A stretch of 48,745 nt of DNA from Kiritimatiellales bacterium (GTDB lineage Bacteria > Verrucomicrobiota > Kiritimatiellia > Kiritimatiellales > Pontiellaceae). The position numbers and the translations under genes are program-made. Where the stretch lies: NCBI GenBank assembly GCA_016744085.1, contig JADGFE010000003.1:1-48745 (forward strand), written 5' to 3'. The notes under the pieces were generated by a model. That model saw only the letters and a list, made by a program, of their open reading frames with translations, was not told where the DNA came from and made no database searches. This document shows, piece after piece, positions 34,772-43,921 of this stretch. Numbering within the stretch: the stretch's first letter is position 1; every line of letters starts with the position of its first letter.

Positions 34772-35597
34772 AGCAATGCAATGTCTGTATTGCCAGTTTC
34801 CAGAAGCCTTGCGCGCAGGCCTGCTGGTTTCCGCAGTCTGCGCTCTGCTCGGCGTTTTTGTTATCCTCAAAAGAGCCGTGTTCATCGGCATCACCCTATC
34901 CGAAGTGGCCACCTGCGGAGTCGCCGCATCGTTCCTCCTCGGAATTCCGCCATTAATGGGGTCGCTGGTGCTGGTGCTCGCGTCCGTCAGTCTCCTTGCC
35001 ATTCCATTTGAGAAGCAACGGATTCCGCGCGACACGCTGATGGGGATCATGTTTATCGCTGCGTCAGCGCTATCCATTCTACTGGTTTCAAAAAGCGGGC
35101 CGGGGCTGATGGAAGTCAATGCCGTACTGTATGGGGACCTGATTCTTTCCTCGAAAAAAGAACTATACACCTTGCTGGTGTTGCTGGTTCCGGCACTGCT
35201 TCTTTTTCTGATCTTCCTCCGCCCCATCCTCTACAGCTTTGTTGACCGGGAAGCCGCAAAAGTGATGGGGATCAGGACATGGATTTGGGAATCGCTTTAC
35301 TTCCTCATCCTCGGTGTGGTGATCTCAGCGACCTCTCAAATTGCCGGCGCCCTGCTGGTATTCTGCTATCTGGTAGTTTGTCCGGCGACGGCGCTGATGC
35401 TGAGCAAGCGTATCAAATGGGTTATGGCCATCGCGCCCCTAGCCGGAATGTTCGCCACATTTCTGGGTATGGTGATTTCATTCGAACACGACCTGCCGAC
35501 CAATCAGACCATCTGTATCGTCAGTTGCGCCTTATTTGTGACCGGCATTCTTGTGAAACAAATCGGTTTATTTATGTTTAGCCGAATTTCGCACTAA
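34764..35597 (+). CDS. Metal ABC transporter permease (ZnuB/MntC family)
   Basis: The ORF track starts at 34734, but the ATG at 34764 has a GGAGG ribosome site eight bases upstream and yields the usual short N-terminus (MHEAMQCLY); this gives 277 residues. The protein has about eight membrane segments and the family block GVVISATSQIAGALLVFCYLVVCPATALML. It forms the channel of the divalent-metal importer. Its 3' end overlaps the convergent coaD gene by 20 bases, leaving no room for a terminator. Confidence 0.9.
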   Translation: MHEAMQCLYCQFPEALRAGLLVSAVCALLGVFVILKRAVFIGITLSEVATCGVAASFLLGIPPLMGSLVLVLASVSLLAIPFEKQRIPRDTLMGIMFIAASALSILLVSKSGPGLMEVNAVLYGDLILSSKKELYTLLVLLVPALLLFLIFLRPILYSFVDREAAKVMGIRTWIWESLYFLILGVVISATSQIAGALLVFCYLVVCPATALMLSKRIKWVMAIAPLAGMFATFLGMVISFEHDLPTNQTICIVSCALFVTGILVKQIGLFMFSRISH

Positions 35598-36057
35598 GCG
35601 CCTGCTGAACCGGTGGCGGCACAAACTGGGAAATGTCGCCGCCGAGTTTGGATACCGTTCGAACGTTGCTGGAGCTGACATAGCTGTAGTCCTGCTTCGG
35701 CATCAGAAAGAGGGTTTCAATCTCGGGTTTGAGTTTCCGGTTCGTCAGCGCCATCTGGAATTCATACTCAAAATCTGAAAAAGCGCGCAGGCCACGGATG
35801 ATTACGTGAATCTTTTTGGAAATGGCATAGTCCACCAGCAAGCCATCAAAACTATCTACTTCGATTCCGGTTAGATGAGCCGTGGATTTGCGAACCAGAT
35901 CGATTCGCTCTTCTAGGGAGAACAGCGGATTTTTACCAGGGCTCGTGGCTACGGCAATCAAGACTCGAGGAAAGATCCGGGCAGCCCTTTCAATGACATC
36001 CAAATGGCCCATGGTCAATGGATCGAATGTACCGGCACACATTGCTGCTTGATTCAT
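35578..36057 (-). CDS. coaD: Phosphopantetheine adenylyltransferase
   Basis: CoaD makes dephospho-CoA from 4'-phosphopantetheine and ATP, the penultimate step of CoA synthesis. The 159-residue protein has the nucleotidyltransferase motif CAGTFDPLTMGHLDVI (T/HxGH at about 15-18), the RGLRAFSDFEYEFQMA segment and the C-terminal YSYVSSSNVRTVSKLGGDISQFVP with its ISSS-like ATP motif. It overlaps the end of rsmD by four bases (ATGA), the common rsmD-coaD arrangement. Confidence 0.95.
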   Translation of the reverse strand: MNQAAMCAGTFDPLTMGHLDVIERAARIFPRVLIAVATSPGKNPLFSLEERIDLVRKSTAHLTGIEVDSFDGLLVDYAISKKIHVIIRGLRAFSDFEYEFQMALTNRKLKPEIETLFLMPKQDYSYVSSSNVRTVSKLGGDISQFVPPPVQQALSAKFG

Positions 36058-36614
36058 GATTCTTCCTCTTGATTCAGTTTGAGCACCAGCACACGGGTCT
36101 TCCCGTATTTTTTATCCCGCAACACCTTCCACGCATCTGATATTTCAATCGGCCCTCTTGAACGCAACTCGTACACCAGGACTCCATCGGGTGTCAAAAC
36201 CGAATGTTCTGCAATCCCCTGCAGGGTATTAACCAAAGCATCGGGTAAATCATAGGGCGGGTCAGCGAGAATCAGATCATACTGCCCTCCCTCCCGTCCG
36301 AGCCATTTTACAGCATCGGCCTTGATACATTTTGTTTTACCCAGTTGATCATTTTCAAATGATCGGACATTTTTCTCTAGATTCTTCCAAACCTTCGGGT
36401 GCTGCTCCACAAAAGTTACCGAATCAGCCCCGCGGCTCCAGGCTTCCATACCCAGGGCACCGGATCCGGCAAAAAGATCCAATACCTTCAGGGAGTCACA
36501 CGTTCCTCCCAACGATGAAAAAATCGCCTCGCGCACCGACTCCATGGTCGGTCGCACTTCTTCGTTCGGCACTTCAAAACGTCGATTTCGTAATATTCCA
36601 CTCGTAATTCTCAT
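36054..36614 (-). CDS. rsmD: 16S rRNA (guanine966-N2)-methyltransferase RsmD
   Basis: RsmD methylates G966 of 16S rRNA using S-adenosylmethionine. The 186-residue protein starts with MRITSGILRNRRFEVP and RPTMESVREAIFSSL, and has the SAM-binding LDLFAGSGALGMEAWSRGA and the catalytic DPPY at about 118-121. It is transcribed with coaD. Confidence 0.94.
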   Translation of the reverse strand: MRITSGILRNRRFEVPNEEVRPTMESVREAIFSSLGGTCDSLKVLDLFAGSGALGMEAWSRGADSVTFVEQHPKVWKNLEKNVRSFENDQLGKTKCIKADAVKWLGREGGQYDLILADPPYDLPDALVNTLQGIAEHSVLTPDGVLVYELRSRGPIEISDAWKVLRDKKYGKTRVLVLKLNQEEES

Positions 36615-36668
36615 GCGCGCACCGTATCGGAAGATTCTGCGGTTGGAAATACGAATAGCTGCCGTGCC

Positions 36669-36697
36669 TCGACAAAGTGGAGCCTATGTGATAGCTA
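36669..36697 (+). promoter_or_regulatory. Candidate promoter of proBA
   Basis: TCGACA and TAGCTA are 17 bases apart, ending 30 bases before the proB ATG, in the 113-base gap between rsmD and proB. Confidence 0.45.
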
Positions 36698-36727
36698 ATT
36701 CCACTGTTTAACCAAACGAACATAGGT

Positions 36728-37816
36728 ATGACACAAAATCTAAAACATAGAGAGGCACTGAAAAGTGCGAAGCGGATCGTCGTTAAAGCTGGTAGTAAAG
36801 TGCTGGTTGAAAACTCAGGACGCCCTGACGAAAAACAGCTAAACCTATTAGTCGAAGAGATTGCCCAGCTACAGAACAGCGGCGGTGAAGTGGCCTTTGT
36901 TTCATCTGGCGCCGTCGGCGCCGGCCTCGAAGCTTTGGGTATGGATGCCCGTCCTAAAGAGGTGCAGGATTTACAGATGGCAGCGGCCGTAGGCCAGATT
37001 TGCCTGATGAGTGTCTATGCGGATCTATTCCGGAAAAATGAATGCCGGATTGGCCAGGTGCTGCTGACGCACGATGGGCTTAAAGACCGCGAGCGCCATC
37101 TGCGTGCCCGCAATACGCTGCTGAATCTTATTTCAAACCGCATTATTCCGATCATTAACGAGAATGATGCCGTCTCTACAGAAGAAATTAAGTTCGGTGA
37201 TAACGATGTGCTGGCTGCGCTGGTAGCGATCCTTATCGATGCCGATGCCTTGGTTATTCTCAGCACAACAGATGGATTACGCGACGGTGACGAACGAGTT
37301 TCTTTTGTTGAAGAAGTAGACGAGGGCGTGCTGGAGCTGGTTTCAGACACTACGGATAAGCTTTCAACGGGGGGCATGGCCTCAAAGCTGGAGTCTGCCC
37401 AGATTGCCGCCCATAATGGCGTTCCGGTGGTGATCGCCGACGGTCGAAAAGCTGGCGTGCTGACCCGTATCTTCGACGGAGAAGATGAAGGAACCCTATT
37501 GTTTCCTAAAGAGGGAAATATTTCTAAACGTAAACGCTGGATTGCCTTTTTTAACCGGGTTGAAGGTCATTTGATTGTTGATGAAGGGGCTGCGAATGCA
37601 CTGGGCAAAGGCAACAGTCTGCTGCCCGTTGGCATCAAATCCAGTAAAGGGGATTTTAAAATCGGAGCTCTGGTGGATATTCAGACGGCAGACGGTGAAC
37701 ACATTGCGCGGGGGTTGGTTGAATATTCTAGTGATGATATCCAGAAACTCATAGGGCAAAAAACCGCCGGAAAGTCTGGCGAGGTGATTCACCGCGATAA
37801 CATGGTGATACTTTAA
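36728..37816 (+). CDS. proB: Glutamate 5-kinase
   Basis: ProB phosphorylates glutamate in the first step of proline synthesis. The 362-residue protein has the amino-acid-kinase opening RIVVKAGSKVLVE, SSGAVGAG, the INENDAVSTEEIKFGDNDVLAALVA substrate site, STGGMASKLESAQIA, and a C-terminal PUA domain (about 280-355). Length is typical of PUA-containing ProB. proA follows 14 bases later. Confidence 0.96.
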   Translation: MTQNLKHREALKSAKRIVVKAGSKVLVENSGRPDEKQLNLLVEEIAQLQNSGGEVAFVSSGAVGAGLEALGMDARPKEVQDLQMAAAVGQICLMSVYADLFRKNECRIGQVLLTHDGLKDRERHLRARNTLLNLISNRIIPIINENDAVSTEEIKFGDNDVLAALVAILIDADALVILSTTDGLRDGDERVSFVEEVDEGVLELVSDTTDKLSTGGMASKLESAQIAAHNGVPVVIADGRKAGVLTRIFDGEDEGTLLFPKEGNISKRKRWIAFFNRVEGHLIVDEGAANALGKGNSLLPVGIKSSKGDFKIGALVDIQTADGEHIARGLVEYSSDDIQKLIGQKTAGKSGEVIHRDNMVIL

Positions 37817-37830
37817 AACAGGAATACACA

Positions 37831-39087
37831 ATGGACGTTAAAGAACAGGTTTTAAAAATAGGGGCTGATGCTAAAGCGGCCAGTCGCGAGCTGGCGAAAC
37901 TTTCTACACGTAAGAAAAACGCTATTCTCGAAGCGATGGGCGAAGAACTGGATGCACAACGCGCTTTCATTCAGGCTGAAAATGATAAAGACCTTGCGGC
38001 TGGAAAAGAAGCCGGTTTGACTGCGGCCATGCTCGATCGGCTAAAGCTTACGGATGATCGGATTGATGCGATGATCAAGGGACTGCGGGATGTTGCGGTG
38101 CTGAATGATCCTGTTGGTGATGAAATCAGCACCTGGAATCGCCCCAATGGTCTTGAAATTCAAAAAATTCGAGTTCCCATCGGTGTGATCGGTATTATTT
38201 TTGAGTCGCGGCCGAATGTGACCTGCGATGCCGCTGCCCTCTGCTTTAAGACATCAAACGCTGTCATTCTGCGTGGCGGGAAAGAGGCGATTCATTCCAA
38301 CCTGGCGATTGCTGCTGCAATGCAAAAAGGCGGAGCCCCCAAGGGAATGCCGGAAGCGGCCATTCAGCTGATTCCCACCATCGATCGGAAAGCCGTTAAA
38401 GTGATGTGCCAGATGACCGGCTATCTCGACCTGATCATTCCACGCGGTGGCGAAAGTCTGATTCGTGCGGTAATGGAAATGGCTCACGTCCCCGTCATTA
38501 AACATTATACGGGCGTATGCCATACGTACGTGGATGTAGAAGCCGATATCACGATGGCACTGGATATTGCCGAAAATGCAAAGTGCCAACGTCCCGGCGT
38601 CTGTAATGCTATGGAGACGCTACTTGTTCATAAGGACATTGCTACGGATTTCCTTCCAAAGATGGGTGAAAAATTTTCTAATCAGAATGTGGAAATACGT
38701 GGCGATAATGCTACGTGTGCTCTAATTCCTTCTGCACTACCCGCCACAGAAGAAGACTGGACGACCGAATATGTGGATCTTATTCTTTCTATCCGTGTGG
38801 TTGACGGTGTGAATGCCGCTGTGGCCCACATTAATCAATATGGATCAGGCCATTCAGATGCAATTATCACCAAAGATGAGAAAGCAGAAAAAACATTTCT
38901 AGCCGAAGTTGATTCCTCGACGGTTTATGTCAATGCCTCCACTCGCTTTACGGATGGTGCAGAATTCGGCATGGGAGCAGAAATCGGCGTAAGCACGGAT
39001 AAACTGCACGCCCGCGGTCCTATGGGATTGGAAGAACTAACCACCTATAAATATGTGGTTCATGGAAAAGGTCAGGTTCGCGACTAA
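37831..39087 (+). CDS. proA: Gamma-glutamyl phosphate reductase
   Basis: ProA reduces glutamyl-5-phosphate to glutamate semialdehyde with NADPH. The 418-residue aldehyde-dehydrogenase-fold protein shows the IRVPIGVIGIIFESRPNVTCDAAALC segment, LIIPRGGESLI, the catalytic cysteine in CQRPGVCNAMETLLVH, and the C-terminal FTDGAEFGMGAEIGVSTDKLHARGPMGLEELTTYK. It forms a two-gene operon with proB. Confidence 0.96.
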   Translation: MDVKEQVLKIGADAKAASRELAKLSTRKKNAILEAMGEELDAQRAFIQAENDKDLAAGKEAGLTAAMLDRLKLTDDRIDAMIKGLRDVAVLNDPVGDEISTWNRPNGLEIQKIRVPIGVIGIIFESRPNVTCDAAALCFKTSNAVILRGGKEAIHSNLAIAAAMQKGGAPKGMPEAAIQLIPTIDRKAVKVMCQMTGYLDLIIPRGGESLIRAVMEMAHVPVIKHYTGVCHTYVDVEADITMALDIAENAKCQRPGVCNAMETLLVHKDIATDFLPKMGEKFSNQNVEIRGDNATCALIPSALPATEEDWTTEYVDLILSIRVVDGVNAAVAHINQYGSGHSDAIITKDEKAEKTFLAEVDSSTVYVNASTRFTDGAEFGMGAEIGVSTDKLHARGPMGLEELTTYKYVVHGKGQVRD

Positions 39088-39095
39088 ACTTCTGA

Positions 39096-41078
39096 TTAAT
39101 CGGCAACTGCGAGAGGCTGGCACTCGTCAGCCTCTTGTATTTCCTGATTGGCGCACGCATCATCCAACTTCAAACACATATTCTTACAATCAAGATCATG
39201 CATCGAGTAGGGTTTAACAATGCCCTGGCATGTTCCATCTTCTTTAAGATCGCGCAATACAAATACAAAATCCCGAATCAATAAATTGTATTTAGATTGC
39301 AGCGCGAGAATTTCAGCGCGCAGTTTATCGCTATAATGATGGGTAAAAATAAGCTCATTGATATCGTTCTTCTTGATGATTTCTTCGAGTTCGCTGAAGT
39401 TGCCCTGCACTTTATAGCCGTACACTACCTTGTGGCGAAGGGCAGGATTATCATCAATCAAACCGATTACTTTTCGGGGAGCTTTTTGCTGATCCTCAAA
39501 GGAGGCTTGTCTTAGATAGAGAATGGCATTTTCACCTGCACCAAGAATCAGCGAACTTAAGTCATGGTCTGAATTGATTGAGCAACGCAGCCAGGCGCTT
39601 AGGTCGCGAGCCATGCGCAGAGCGGCACGCGCGCCAACAATACCGATTCCTGCTGCAGCCGTATGAAGAATCAATGCAATACTGAGTTCATAACCTGTCA
39701 GGCCTGAAACCCAAAGCAGAGCAACATAAGCGAGGGCCTCACCTGCAACCAACTGGAGCAACAAAACTAGTAGCTGTGAAACACGAGAGCGCGTCCACAC
39801 GGTTTTGTAGATATTATAGAAATAGATGGTGGCGAATGGAATCATGACGCACACGGCCAGATGCAACAGTGAAAAAGGTTTATTCAGAACCATCGAAAAT
39901 ACAAAATAGGTGGCAAATAACAAACAACTGATATCCCAGAAAATCGCCACCAGCAAGCCGACGAGATTACGCGGACGATGAACCCCCTGAAGCACTACCT
40001 GAGTGGTGGTCCATAATTCAACCTGAGCAATCTGGCGTACCACAAAGTGCAGCACAACAATCATACCAATCATGAGCAACGCTGCACGGTTGTCGTTCAT
40101 CGCAGTTGCACCCAACGCAACCACACAGATAAAGATAGCCGTTCCATACAGCGCAACGGCAGCCTTTCGCTGTGTCATGCCATTACGTAAAAGTTTGTGG
40201 TGAATATGATCCAGGTCAGGGCCGAATACTTTTGTTGCAAGTCCGTCGTCTTTGATCATTGAAATCATCTTACGTCCCATTCGTCGCCATACCGCAAGCA
40301 GGACATCGAATACAGGAACGCCCACCGCAAGCAAAGGAACCAGCAAGGCTACCAGCATGGATTGCTTAACATTCGCTTTCAACGATACCGCCGCCAGCAG
40401 GAAGCCAATGAACATGCTTCCACAGTCCCCAAGAAAAACAGATGCCGGATTAAAGTTATAGCGAAGAAAACCAAGGCACGCGCCAGCCAGTGCCACCAGT
40501 ACGAGCGCATCTGTCGGTTGATGAAGGGATAGCAGCATGCCGGCCAGTCCGGCACTCGCAATCATACCCAATCCGGCACAAGCACCGTCCATACCGTCGA
40601 TCAAGTTGAATGCGTTGATTAACAAAACAAACCAAAATAGGGTTGCGCCGAGGTTAACAACGAACGGCAATTGGATATGCAGAAAGGCTTCAAAGGTAAA
40701 GCCACCGAAAAACATCAGTAGCGCAACGGCCAACTGACCGAGCAATTTGAACCATGCCCGCATATCAAACTTATCGTCGAATACCCCGACCAACAATAAC
40801 ACGGTGGATCCCACCAGAATGAACGCCCAATCCAGCAACTGCGTCGACCCGGACAAATTCTGCCAAGGACCAAAGAAAACCGCAAGTAGTGCTAAATGGG
40901 TTGCGATAAATACAGCAATACCGCCACAACGTGGAATCGGTGTTTTGTGTATCCGGCGGTCATCGGGCTCATCTACCATACCCAGCGCCGGTGCAAGTTT
41001 TTTGGCCACAGGAACTAACAACCACGAGGCCACCAGACTGATCATGAAAACCACAATATATTTAATTAAAAATCCCAT
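39096..41078 (-). CDS. WecA/MraY-type phosphoglycosyltransferase fused to a CapD-like Rossmann domain
   Basis: The 660-residue membrane protein has two parts. Residues 1 to about 345 are a polytopic WecA/MraY-family enzyme, with VDEPDDRRIHKTPIPRCGG, LIDGMDGACAGLG, the FLGDCGSMFIGFLLA aspartate block and HIHHKLL. It should join a sugar-1-phosphate to undecaprenyl phosphate, starting an envelope glycan. The rest has about four more membrane segments and then a nucleotide-binding domain (SLILGAGENAILYL, VIGLIDDNPALRHKVVYGYKVQG, IFTHHYSDKLRAEI) resembling the N-terminal part of CapD/WbpM-type proteins, without their catalytic SDR domain. The fusion may regulate or position the enzyme. No glycan cluster is adjacent. 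Confidence 0.85.
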   Translation of the reverse strand: MGFLIKYIVVFMISLVASWLLVPVAKKLAPALGMVDEPDDRRIHKTPIPRCGGIAVFIATHLALLAVFFGPWQNLSGSTQLLDWAFILVGSTVLLLVGVFDDKFDMRAWFKLLGQLAVALLMFFGGFTFEAFLHIQLPFVVNLGATLFWFVLLINAFNLIDGMDGACAGLGMIASAGLAGMLLSLHQPTDALVLVALAGACLGFLRYNFNPASVFLGDCGSMFIGFLLAAVSLKANVKQSMLVALLVPLLAVGVPVFDVLLAVWRRMGRKMISMIKDDGLATKVFGPDLDHIHHKLLRNGMTQRKAAVALYGTAIFICVVALGATAMNDNRAALLMIGMIVVLHFVVRQIAQVELWTTTQVVLQGVHRPRNLVGLLVAIFWDISCLLFATYFVFSMVLNKPFSLLHLAVCVMIPFATIYFYNIYKTVWTRSRVSQLLVLLLQLVAGEALAYVALLWVSGLTGYELSIALILHTAAAGIGIVGARAALRMARDLSAWLRCSINSDHDLSSLILGAGENAILYLRQASFEDQQKAPRKVIGLIDDNPALRHKVVYGYKVQGNFSELEEIIKKNDINELIFTHHYSDKLRAEILALQSKYNLLIRDFVFVLRDLKEDGTCQGIVKPYSMHDLDCKNMCLKLDDACANQEIQEADECQPLAVAD

Positions 41079-41105
41079 GTTTTTAAAACCTGTCTCTAAA
41101 TTTGA

Positions 41106-41189
41106 AGTCCCGCCTTAATCGATTAACTCATGTTAAAAGCATAAGGCATGCCAGCACATATCCTTAAGTGTGTAGATTCAGACGGGACT
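41106..41189. repeat. Long imperfect inverted repeat upstream of the WecA-type gene
   Basis: AGTCCCGCCTTAATC (41106-41120) pairs with GATTCAGACGGGACT (41175-41189) at 13 of 15 positions across a 54-base loop. On the minus strand this lies in the leader of the WecA-type gene, 28 bases before its start. It could be a structured leader or the ends of a tiny mobile element. Nothing else is visible between 41079 and 41247. Confidence 0.5.
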
Positions 41190-41247
41190 CTAGAGGGGAC
41201 ATGGACAAAAGGAAACCATCTAAAATGCTATATTTATAGTCCTATTT

Positions 41248-41752
41248 ACACGGATGTCCGGTAAACATTTGAAACCATAGACGACCCGAAAGAACTCCTT
41301 CATACTGTATTTCACCACAAATCACTGCAAACAAGGAGCTTCCGAGTCATGGGATACAAGCCTACGGTTTTTAATCAGTTGTTCAATTTCATTCCGAAAC
41401 ATGTCCCAAGCTTCATTCACATCAGCGATGGGAAAATGCATGACGCCAAGGCAGTCAAAGGCTTCTTTGAGATTGAACCGGACAGCACAGCGAGGGCGGT
41501 AAAAAAGGAGCTATCACAGACCGGATAATCATGCTCAACGGCCATATATCCTGCCATAAATATCCCTCGAGAATGCGTATGGTCATTTTTAAGGATGACG
41601 AGACGGACAAGGCCTACCATTTCATTACAAATAACTTCCGGTTAGCCCCATCAACCATCGCCGCGATCTATAAGCAACGCTGGCAGATTGAACTCTTCTT
41701 CAAATGGATCAAATGGTATTCATCCTATGAAAATCTTACCGGACAGTAGTGT
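41248..41752. mobile_element. Internally deleted IS4-family insertion sequence
   Basis: Left end ACACGGATGTCCGGTAAACATTT and right end (as reverse complement) ACACTACTGTCCGGTAAGATTTT share ACAC and the ten-base core TGTCCGGTAA, so they are terminal inverted repeats. About 505 bases remain of an element that is normally about 1.3-1.4 kb. No clear target duplication is seen. Confidence 0.8.
41349..41749 (+). pseudogene. IS4-family transposase remnant
   Basis: Starting at ATG 41349, MGYKPTVFNQLFNFIPKHV is the DUF4372-like N-terminus of IS4 transposases. It joins directly to HISDGKMHDAKAVKGF from the catalytic core, then, after another shift, FKDDETDKAYHFITNNFRLAPSTIAAIYKQRWQIELFFKWIK, which holds the YREK-like signature around the catalytic glutamate. 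Most of the core is deleted and the frame is broken, so it is inactive. Confidence 0.85.
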
Positions 41753-41902
41753 AAAAAAGTGATTTCAGATTACGGAATAAAACAGAATAAATACGCTTCC
41801 TTTCCCCGCTTAGAATTGTTGGAAGACTAATCATTTGAAGCGCTTATATCAACCAAACCTGCACGCAGGCTAAGTGATCTTAAAAAAAGTGAACATTTCC
41901 AC

Positions 41903-41930
41903 TTGCGCGATGCGCCGAAATGAATACTAT
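41903..41930 (+). promoter_or_regulatory. Candidate promoter of tRNA-Asp
   Basis: TTGCGC and TACTAT are 16 bases apart and end 15 bases before the tRNA 5' end. The rest of the 193 bases between the IS remnant and the tRNA shows no gene. Confidence 0.45.
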
Positions 41931-41945
41931 ATGCGCTCCTTTTAC

Positions 41946-42022
41946 GGGGGTGTAGCTCAATTGGTTAGAGCGCCAGCCTGTCACGCTGGAGGTTGCGAGT
42001 TCGAGTCTCGTCACTCTCGCCA
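41946..42022 (+). tRNA. tRNA-Asp (GTC)
   Basis: Acceptor GGGGGTG pairs with CACTCTC using two G-U pairs. The D-arm is AGCTCAATTGGTTAGAGC, the anticodon arm CCAGC-CTGTCAC-GCTGG with GTC, and the T-arm GCGAGTTCGAGTCTCGT, followed by discriminator G and encoded CCA. Length 77. Confidence 0.94.
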
Positions 42023-42046
42023 TTCATTTGGCACAATGTTTACAAG

Positions 42047-42073
42047 GGTCTGCTTATTAGCAGGCCTTTTTTT
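42047..42073 (+). terminator. Rho-independent terminator after tRNA-Asp
   Basis: GGTCTGC-TTATTA-GCAGGCC followed by seven T residues, 25 bases after the tRNA. It abuts the stop of the convergent permease gene. Confidence 0.85.
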
Positions 42074-42076
42074 ATG

Positions 42077-43921
42077 TCAACACGGGTCTGTCAGCAGCAA
42101 GTCGGGCAATTCCTTGACCGATTCCGCAGCGATCCAATTGTCGATAAAATGCGGATTTTCCGCCCGTCGGGCAATTTCAGCAAGAAAACGCAGGTGAAGT
42201 GTCGGCTTACCACGTTCCCCCAGCAACAGGAACACAGCGTGGATGCTTTGTCCGGCCATAGGAAACTCCACTCCCTGAATACTTCTTGCCGCCACCATGT
42301 GAAATCCATCGACATCGTTCAGTAACAAATGCGGTAGCGCCACCCCGGCATCGGCAGGCGTTTCTCCCAAACGGTTTCGCTCAAGCAATGCACCAAGTAT
42401 CAGATCGCGGGAAATACCACTTCGCTCGGCTAATAAAGCGGCTCCCCTCCGAATAATCTCTTCGGAGTCCACCCTGGATTCCAGTTCGATAAAATCTGCA
42501 CCGTGAACGACCTCATAAAAAGGATCCCCTGCCCGCAGGCCCCGCTCTTTCATTAACTGGCGCAGCTCGGTCCGCAATCCCATGGCATCGGCATCGCGCT
42601 CCAGCAGGCGTTCGCCCAGCCGCTCCGCCATTTTGGCTACAGCACCGACGCGCGGCTGAACCCGAGGGCGCACATACAAATTGTGCCAAATCACGCCAAC
42701 CGCTACGAGCCCCATGGCAAAGATGCTGGCCAGCAATCCCATTTCGGGAATTAAGACTACAGAAATCAAAATTCCGACTATCTGAACCCAGGGATAGAAT
42801 GGGCTCTTAAAGGCGGGATCGTAGCTCTTAATGCCACTTTCACGCATAACGATGACGGCAACATTCACAAACGCAAAAACCAGGAGCTGAAAGGTACTGG
42901 CCAGCTTCGCAATCCGCTCAAGCCCGGTCAGCGCCACAATAACGAGAATCACGCCTGATGTGAGCATGATCGCGTTCATAGGCGTTTTGAAACGCGAAAA
43001 CCGAGAGAGTCGATGTGGTATAACCCGGTCTCGGCTCATAGCCAGGAGATATCGACTGGCCGACATAATTCCTGCGTTGGCTGTAGTGGCGAATGCCAGT
43101 ACCGCAGCAACGCTAATCAAATTCTTCCCGGTTGGCCCCAAGGCGATAGCGGCCGCATCACTGAGCGGGGTTAAGCTTTTGTAGAGTTGCTCTGCAGGAA
43201 CAATCCCCACCACAATGGCCACGACGGCTCCATAGAGCACAAGAATACAGCCTAGCGAAAGAAACATACCCAACGGAATATTCCGGCCCGGATTCCGGAC
43301 CTCTTCAGCCATACTCGCCACTTTTGTCAGACCAATATAACTGATGAAAACTAATGCTGCAGTAGGCAGCAACGCTTCCCAGCCGTTAGGCGCGATAGGC
43401 GTGTAGAATTCCCGCTCAATTATCGGCGCTCCTTTGACTACCAGAAAGACCAGAATGACAAGAAGACCGGCAACCATCACAACCTGTAGTCGCGTGGTCT
43501 CCTTTGCTCCGATAATATTAAGCCCCATGAACACGAGCCCCGCTAGGATTGCGATCAGCTGCATGGGCAGGTGGGCGTATTCAGCCAGATAAGCTCCAAG
43601 ACCCAACAGTGCAATACTCGTCTTCAGAATGAGCGCCAGCCAGACCCCTACCCCGTCAATGGTACCGAACATACCACCAAGGCTACGGCTCACAAAAAAA
43701 TAGGTGCCACCCGCGCGCGGCATCGCCGTGGCCATCTCCGCCTTGGAGAGCATTGAGGGAATAAGCAGGAAACCGGAAAGTAAATAGGCGAAGATGACTG
43801 CCGGGCCAACCTTCGCTGCAGCAATTCCGGGGAGTACAAACAGACCCGAGCTGATCATGGCTCCGCTACAGATCGCGAAAACATCCAGCAAACCGAGCTG
43901 CTTCTTAAGCGTTTTAACCAT
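42077..43921 (-). CDS. APC-family amino acid permease with C-terminal PTS EIIA domain
   Basis: The ORF track starts at 43987, but the ATG at 43921 follows GGAGG at good spacing and gives the normal APC opening LKKQLGLLDVFAICSGAMISSGLFVLPGIA, so the protein is 614 residues. About 12 membrane segments occupy residues 1-420. A linker leads to an EIIA-like domain (from about 465) with a histidine in GVALPHLLLNDVDG (about His531), the position of the phospho-acceptor. The permease would import or exchange amino acids and the EIIA domain could gate it by PTS phosphorylation; both are inference. It is monocistronic and converges with tRNA-Asp. Confidence 0.87.
   Translation of the reverse strand: MVKTLKKQLGLLDVFAICSGAMISSGLFVLPGIAAAKVGPAVIFAYLLSGFLLIPSMLSKAEMATAMPRAGGTYFFVSRSLGGMFGTIDGVGVWLALILKTSIALLGLGAYLAEYAHLPMQLIAILAGLVFMGLNIIGAKETTRLQVVMVAGLLVILVFLVVKGAPIIEREFYTPIAPNGWEALLPTAALVFISYIGLTKVASMAEEVRNPGRNIPLGMFLSLGCILVLYGAVVAIVVGIVPAEQLYKSLTPLSDAAAIALGPTGKNLISVAAVLAFATTANAGIMSASRYLLAMSRDRVIPHRLSRFSRFKTPMNAIMLTSGVILVIVALTGLERIAKLASTFQLLVFAFVNVAVIVMRESGIKSYDPAFKSPFYPWVQIVGILISVVLIPEMGLLASIFAMGLVAVGVIWHNLYVRPRVQPRVGAVAKMAERLGERLLERDADAMGLRTELRQLMKERGLRAGDPFYEVVHGADFIELESRVDSEEIIRRGAALLAERSGISRDLILGALLERNRLGETPADAGVALPHLLLNDVDGFHMVAARSIQGVEFPMAGQSIHAVFLLLGERGKPTLHLRFLAEIARRAENPHFIDNWIAAESVKELPDLLLTDPC

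Noticed and set aside
34103-35227. 374-residue minus-strand ORF
   Set aside because: Antisense to two clear ABC transporter genes, with no motif of its own.
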